The position numbers and the translations under genes were made by a program. This document shows positions 20,065 to 22,801 of a stretch of 22,801 bases of DNA, piece after piece. Origin of the DNA: Lachnospiraceae bacterium UBA7054 (lineage in GTDB: Bacteria > Bacillota > Clostridia > Lachnospirales > Lachnospiraceae); assembly GCA_002492725.1 (NCBI GenBank), contig DLAF01000032.1:1-22801 (forward strand), given 5' to 3'. The notes under the pieces were generated by a model. The model was not told the origin of the DNA. It ran no database searches and worked only from the letters and a program-made list of their open reading frames with translations. Numbering within the stretch: position 1 is the stretch's first letter; each line of letters opens with the position of its first letter.

Positions 20065-20919
20065 ATGAAGAATGCTTTGACGATTTCAGGGCTTACTAAG
20101 AGCTATAAAGATTTTGTTTTGGATCATGTTTCGTTTACCGTTCCAAGCGGATCGATTGTTGGATTGATCGGGGAAAATGGCGCAGGCAAAAGCACGACGA
20201 TCAATGCGGTTTTTGGACTTATCCAAAAAGAATCCGGTCATGTTTCGATTTTGGGGCATGAAGAAATAGACAGTGATACGAGAGAACAGATTGGTGTGGT
20301 TTTTGACGGGAGCAACTATCCCGAAATTCTATCCCCTAAAAAAATCAACAGAGTGATGAAACATATTTATCATTCGTGGGACGAACAGACCTATTTTCGG
20401 CTCCTTAAGAATTTTTTGCTGCCTGTTGATAAGCAGATCAAGCAATTCTCAAAGGGAATGAAAATGAAGCTGGCAATTTCTGTTGCCTTTTCTCATCACT
20501 CCAAGCTATTGATTTTAGACGAAGCTACCAGTGGTCTTGATCCTGTTATTCGAGATGATATTTTAGATATGCTTTTGGAGTTCGTTCAGAATGATGAATG
20601 CTCCATACTGGTATCTTCACACATTACCAGTGATTTAGAAAAAATTGCAGATTATATTGTATTCATTCATGAGGGAAAAGTGATATTTTCCAAGCCCAAA
20701 GATGAACTGATCGAGCAATACGGTATTATTAAGTGTGGGGCGGCGCAGTTTGACGCATTGGAACGAGAGGATATTATTGTGTACCGTAAAATGGACTATG
20801 AATGGCAGGTTTTGATTTCTGACCGTGAAAAAATGCTGAAAAAATATCCGAAAGCAATGATCGTTCCGGCAACAATTGATGAAATGATGCTACTCTATGT
20901 AAAGGGGGAAAAGGGATGA
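20065..20919 (+). CDS. ABC transporter ATP-binding protein (YtrB-like)
   Basis: The protein has about 284 residues. Walker A is GENGAGKST (about residues 36-44), the signature is degenerate as FSKGMKMKL, Walker B is LLILDEATSGLDP and the switch histidine SSHIT. The C-terminal part resembles the YtrB/BcrA group of peptide-export or stress ABC ATPases. GAGGAGG (20051-20057) favours ATG 20065; ATG 20062 and TTG 20059 are in-frame alternatives. It overlaps the permease by 4 nt (ATGA). Substrate is unknown. Confidence 0.88.
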   Translation: MKNALTISGLTKSYKDFVLDHVSFTVPSGSIVGLIGENGAGKSTTINAVFGLIQKESGHVSILGHEEIDSDTREQIGVVFDGSNYPEILSPKKINRVMKHIYHSWDEQTYFRLLKNFLLPVDKQIKQFSKGMKMKLAISVAFSHHSKLLILDEATSGLDPVIRDDILDMLLEFVQNDECSILVSSHITSDLEKIADYIVFIHEGKVIFSKPKDELIEQYGIIKCGAAQFDALEREDIIVYRKMDYEWQVLISDREKMLKKYPKAMIVPATIDEMMLLYVKGEKG

Positions 20920-21545
20920 AAGGCATTTTCGTAAAAGACCTCTATATTGCAAAAAGCAATATTCTTGTTACGGTTGTTAGTTTAGTTGTTTTGGGTTTTG
21001 GTTTGTCGTTTCTGCTTGAAACAAGCGCGCTTTTGGTATTAGCTCCGGTTGCTTCCACAACAGCGGTGTTTATCAGTATTACCAGTGACGCTGCTTCAAA
21101 ATGGAATAAAAATGTGATTGTCATGCCGGTATCACGAAACCAGATCATCGGAGAGAAATATATCTTTTATATGTTGCTTGCGGTGTTGGGAATCGTTGCT
21201 GCGCTTATTCCGTGTATCATTTTTGCGTTTTTTGGTGTCGATATAACCGCTTACTCTTTATGCCTGTATGGGTCTATTGGGATAAGCGCAACTTTATTGG
21301 CGGGAGGTATCAGCTTATCGTGCGCATACCTGTTTGATCCGGAAAAATCACAAATTGTTTTTATGATGTCGTTCATGGCATCAACAGGAATGATAGCGGG
21401 GATCGTCCTGCTTACGAATGTGTTTATCCCGGTAAAAGATAATGCTCTTTTGGCTTTTGGTATTGTTCTTGCCATTTCAGCGGTATGGTTCTTCATATCA
21501 TATCAAGTGGCGATAAGAGTATATCAGAAACGGGATATCACATAG
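20916..21545 (+). CDS. ABC-2 type membrane permease
   Basis: The 209-residue hydrophobic protein has roughly six predicted membrane segments, for example ILVTVVSLVVLGFGLSFLL near the start and GIVLAISAVWFFISYQVAI near the end. A cytosolic KWNKNVIVMPVSRNQIIGEKY segment, typical of ABC-2 permeases of this size, precedes the third helix. It pairs with the ATPase upstream through an ATGA overlap. Substrate cannot be inferred; related operons respond to cell-wall antibiotics or export peptides. Confidence 0.82.
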   Translation: MKGIFVKDLYIAKSNILVTVVSLVVLGFGLSFLLETSALLVLAPVASTTAVFISITSDAASKWNKNVIVMPVSRNQIIGEKYIFYMLLAVLGIVAALIPCIIFAFFGVDITAYSLCLYGSIGISATLLAGGISLSCAYLFDPEKSQIVFMMSFMASTGMIAGIVLLTNVFIPVKDNALLAFGIVLAISAVWFFISYQVAIRVYQKRDIT

Positions 21546-21560
21546 AAACAGCAATGTCAA

Positions 21561-21595
21561 AGAGCGATAGCCTAAAAATATTGGGCTGTCGCTCT
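21561..21595. terminator. Hairpin after the ABC permease
   Basis: AGAGCGATAGCC (21561-21572) pairs with GGCTGTCGCTCT (21584-21595) with one wobble, around a T/A-rich loop. The plus strand lacks a T-run right after it, so it is a weak or hybrid terminator for the GntR-ABC operon. Confidence 0.5.
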
Positions 21596-21802
21596 AAACA
21601 TCTTTAAATGCTGATTCAATGTAATATCCCAAGGCTGTCGATGCGGTGCCAACATGTCAACTACCTTCTCTTTTCCGATTCCCCAAATAAAAGCAATGAT
21701 TCCAATCGCCATGGTTCCGTTCGGTTCGGTATAATAGCGGCTAATCAACTGTTCTTTTGCGATATCGCATTCTAAAAGCAGCCGTTTTTTATCTCCGTTC
21801 TC
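21572..21802 (-). pseudogene. Open frame without a start, likely gene remnant
   Basis: The minus strand reads as 76 codons, ENGDKKRLLLECDIAKEQL through ISRYYTEPNGTMAIGIIAFI and DMLAPHRQPWDITLNQHLK, ending in a TAG at 21572. It looks protein-like (mixed hydrophobic and charged pattern) but begins right after a TGA and has no ATG with a ribosome binding site upstream; the first internal ATG is about 27 codons in. I do not recognise the family. The 467-nt gap between the permease and the NTP pyrophosphatase otherwise holds the hairpin, a palindrome and a promoter. Confidence 0.35.
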
Positions 21803-21813
21803 TCATAGGATTG

Positions 21814-21829
21814 TCTGACAGTTGTCAGA
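21814..21829. repeat. Operator-like palindrome
   Basis: TCTGACA and TGTCAGA form a 7-bp inverted repeat with a 2-bp centre (GT). The size is typical of binding sites for dimeric regulators. It lies just upstream (minus-strand sense) of the remnant open frame and could have been its operator. Confidence 0.4.
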
Positions 21830-21928
21830 TTGTTTCTAATTATGATTCCCTGCACGGTGAAAAAGCATCCGCTCGAAAAGAGCACGATTCCCTTCTCATA
21901 CGATTTATTATAGAAGTTTTTCGTTTGC

Positions 21929-21957
21929 TTGACAACTTGATCTTCGGCTGATAAAGT
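21929..21957 (+). promoter_or_regulatory. Promoter of the NTP pyrophosphatase gene
   Basis: A perfect TTGACA (21929-21934) and a weaker TAAAGT (21952-21957) are spaced by 17 bp, 55 nt before ATG 22013. Confidence 0.55.
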
Positions 21958-22012
21958 TTTTATGTAGAATGACTTTTAGCAGGCGGCATTGGGAGCGGAG
22001 CGAAAATCAAAC

Positions 22013-22636
22013 ATGAAATTACTGTATGGTACGGGTAATCCGGCAAAATTGGAGTCGATGAGGATCCGCCTTGCACAATTGGATATCGAGCTGCTTGGGC
22101 TGCAGGATCTTGTTGCAGAAGGGAAAAACATACCCCGGGTACCGGAGGACGGGAATACGCCGCTTGAAAATGCAAGACAGAAAGCAGCAGCTTACTATAA
22201 AGCGTTTGGGGTGCCTGTATTTTCCTGTGACTCCGGATTATATTTTGAAAACGTTCCTGACGAAGTGCAGCCGGGGGTGCATGTGCGTAACATAAACGGG
22301 AGATGTCTGTCTGACGATGAGATGGTAGATTACTATGCGGGATTGGCGCGAAAGTATGGGAATCTTAAGGCAAGATACAAAAACGCGATTTGTTTTGTAA
22401 AGGATGAAGATCACATTTATGAAGCGATGGAGTCTTCCATGGCAAGCGAGCCGTTTCTGATAACGGACCGGCCGCACAGCACGATTCGAAAAGAGGGCTT
22501 TCCGCTGGACAGTTTGTCTGTTGATAGTAAGACGGGGCAATACTATTACGATCTGCCGCCGGGCAGGCTGAATCAGGTAGCGGTTGAGGATGGATTTTTA
22601 GAGTTTTTCCGAAGAATCCTAACTCTTAAAAAATAG
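22013..22636 (+). CDS. Divergent Ham1/RdgB-like non-canonical purine NTP pyrophosphatase
   Basis: The 207-residue protein begins MKLLYGTGNPAKLESMRIRL, matching the TGN-x2-K nucleotide-binding start of Ham1/RdgB proteins, with EDGNTPLENARQKAAAYY and CDSGLYFENVPDEVQPGVHVRN in the place of the usual EDG..ENA.KA, DDSGL and GV.SAR motifs. RdgB hydrolyses ITP, XTP and dITP to clean nucleotide pools. Replacement of the second half of the SAR motif and the C-terminal FFRRILTLKK suggest a divergent branch whose substrate may differ. ATG 22013 is the best start though its GGAG is about 12 nt away. Confidence 0.75.
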   Translation: MKLLYGTGNPAKLESMRIRLAQLDIELLGLQDLVAEGKNIPRVPEDGNTPLENARQKAAAYYKAFGVPVFSCDSGLYFENVPDEVQPGVHVRNINGRCLSDDEMVDYYAGLARKYGNLKARYKNAICFVKDEDHIYEAMESSMASEPFLITDRPHSTIRKEGFPLDSLSVDSKTGQYYYDLPPGRLNQVAVEDGFLEFFRRILTLKK

Positions 22637-22645
22637 GATTTTTTT
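22615..22645 (+). terminator. Terminator overlapping the pyrophosphatase 3' end
   Basis: AATCCTA (22615-22621) and TAGGATT (22634-22640) pair around an A-rich loop and are followed by a T-run. The stop codon TAG is part of the stem. Confidence 0.75.
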
Positions 22646-22646
22646 C

Positions 22647-22674
22647 TTGCTTTTTCTCTTTCTTATGCTATAAT
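22647..22674 (+). promoter_or_regulatory. Promoter of the tRNA cluster
   Basis: TTGCTT (22647-22652) and a perfect TATAAT (22669-22674) are 16 bp apart, with TGC before the -10 forming an extended -10. It lies 9 nt before the tRNA-Ala gene. Confidence 0.8.
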
Positions 22675-22683
22675 TTTGGTTAT

Positions 22684-22756
22684 GGGGATATAGCTCAGCT
22701 GGGAGAGCGATACGTTCGCAACGTATAGGTCAGGGGTTCGAGTCCCCCTATCTCCA
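22684..22756 (+). tRNA. tRNA-Ala (anticodon CGC)
   Basis: The 73-nt sequence folds as a cloverleaf: acceptor GGGGATA/TATCTCC, D stem GCTC/GAGC, anticodon stem ATACG/CGTAT with loop TTCGCAA (anticodon CGC), and T arm around GTTCGAG. The acceptor stem has the G3-U70 wobble that is the main alanine identity element. The CCA end is not encoded. It reads the GCG codon. Confidence 0.95.
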
Positions 22757-22760
22757 CATT

Positions 22761-22801
22761 GGAAGCATAGCTCAGCTGGGATGAGCGTTCGCCTCACACG
22801 C
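22761..22801 (+). tRNA. tRNA-Val (anticodon CAC), truncated at window edge
   Basis: The sequence starts 4 nt after tRNA-Ala: acceptor 5' strand GGAAGCA, D arm GCTC...GAGC, then the anticodon arm TTCGC followed by loop CTCACAC (anticodon CAC), and the first two bases of the returning stem. The window ends there, so the T arm and acceptor 3' strand are not seen. It would read the GUG codon. Confidence 0.85.

Noticed and set aside
21757..21951. A 64-codon plus-strand open frame before the pyrophosphatase
   Set aside because: It overlaps the remnant minus-strand frame and the palindrome, lacks a Shine-Dalgarno sequence and has no familiar sequence pattern.

Overview
The window reads as a chromosomal segment of a motile member of the Lachnospiraceae (class Clostridia, Bacillota). 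This is inferred from gene order and protein character: a Gram-positive spc/alpha ribosomal operon with zinc-type S14, a KOW-domain gene between map and infA, an rplM leader of firmicute type, and a flagellin preceded by csrA. No 16S rRNA is present, so genus cannot be fixed.

Layout. Positions 1-7424 hold the spc operon: the end of rplN, then rplX, rplE, rpsZ, rpsH, rplF, rplR, rpsE, rpmD, rplO, secY, adk, map, a KOW gene, infA and rpmJ. Positions 7580-10720 continue as the alpha operon: rpsM, rpsK, rpsD, rpoA and rplQ, closed by a strong terminator at 10741. An internal sigma-A promoter lies before rpmJ. Three spacers (rpsZ-rpsH, rpmJ-rpsM, rpsK-rpsD) are unusually long and packed with hairpins.

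Positions 10772-14820 interrupt the usual firmicute order rplQ-ecfA1. This block holds a small FimB/FimE-like tyrosine recombinase on the minus strand, a divergent csrA, a flagellin gene with a structured leader, a coiled-coil protein of unknown function, and a membrane-anchored M15 peptidase. The recombinase gene is bounded by two inverted, near-identical 27-bp sites. Each site has 11-bp arms around a 5-bp asymmetric spacer, the architecture of tyrosine recombinase crossover sites. I interpret 10842-11605 as a self-encoded invertible switch directly upstream of csrA-flagellin, analogous in layout to the Salmonella Hin cassette but built on a different recombinase class. This is the most interesting item in the window.

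Positions 14907-19450 resume the conserved order: ecfA1, ecfA2, ecfT (energy module of vitamin/metal ECF importers), truA, then rplM-rpsI behind a consensus promoter and a likely L13 leader. Positions 19688-21545 hold a more AT-rich GntR(YtrA-type)-ABC ATPase-permease operon with its own promoter and operator-like dyad. A 467-nt stretch follows with a degraded-looking open frame and a palindrome. The window ends with a divergent Ham1/RdgB-like NTP pyrophosphatase gene and two tRNA genes, Ala(CGC) and a truncated Val(CAC).
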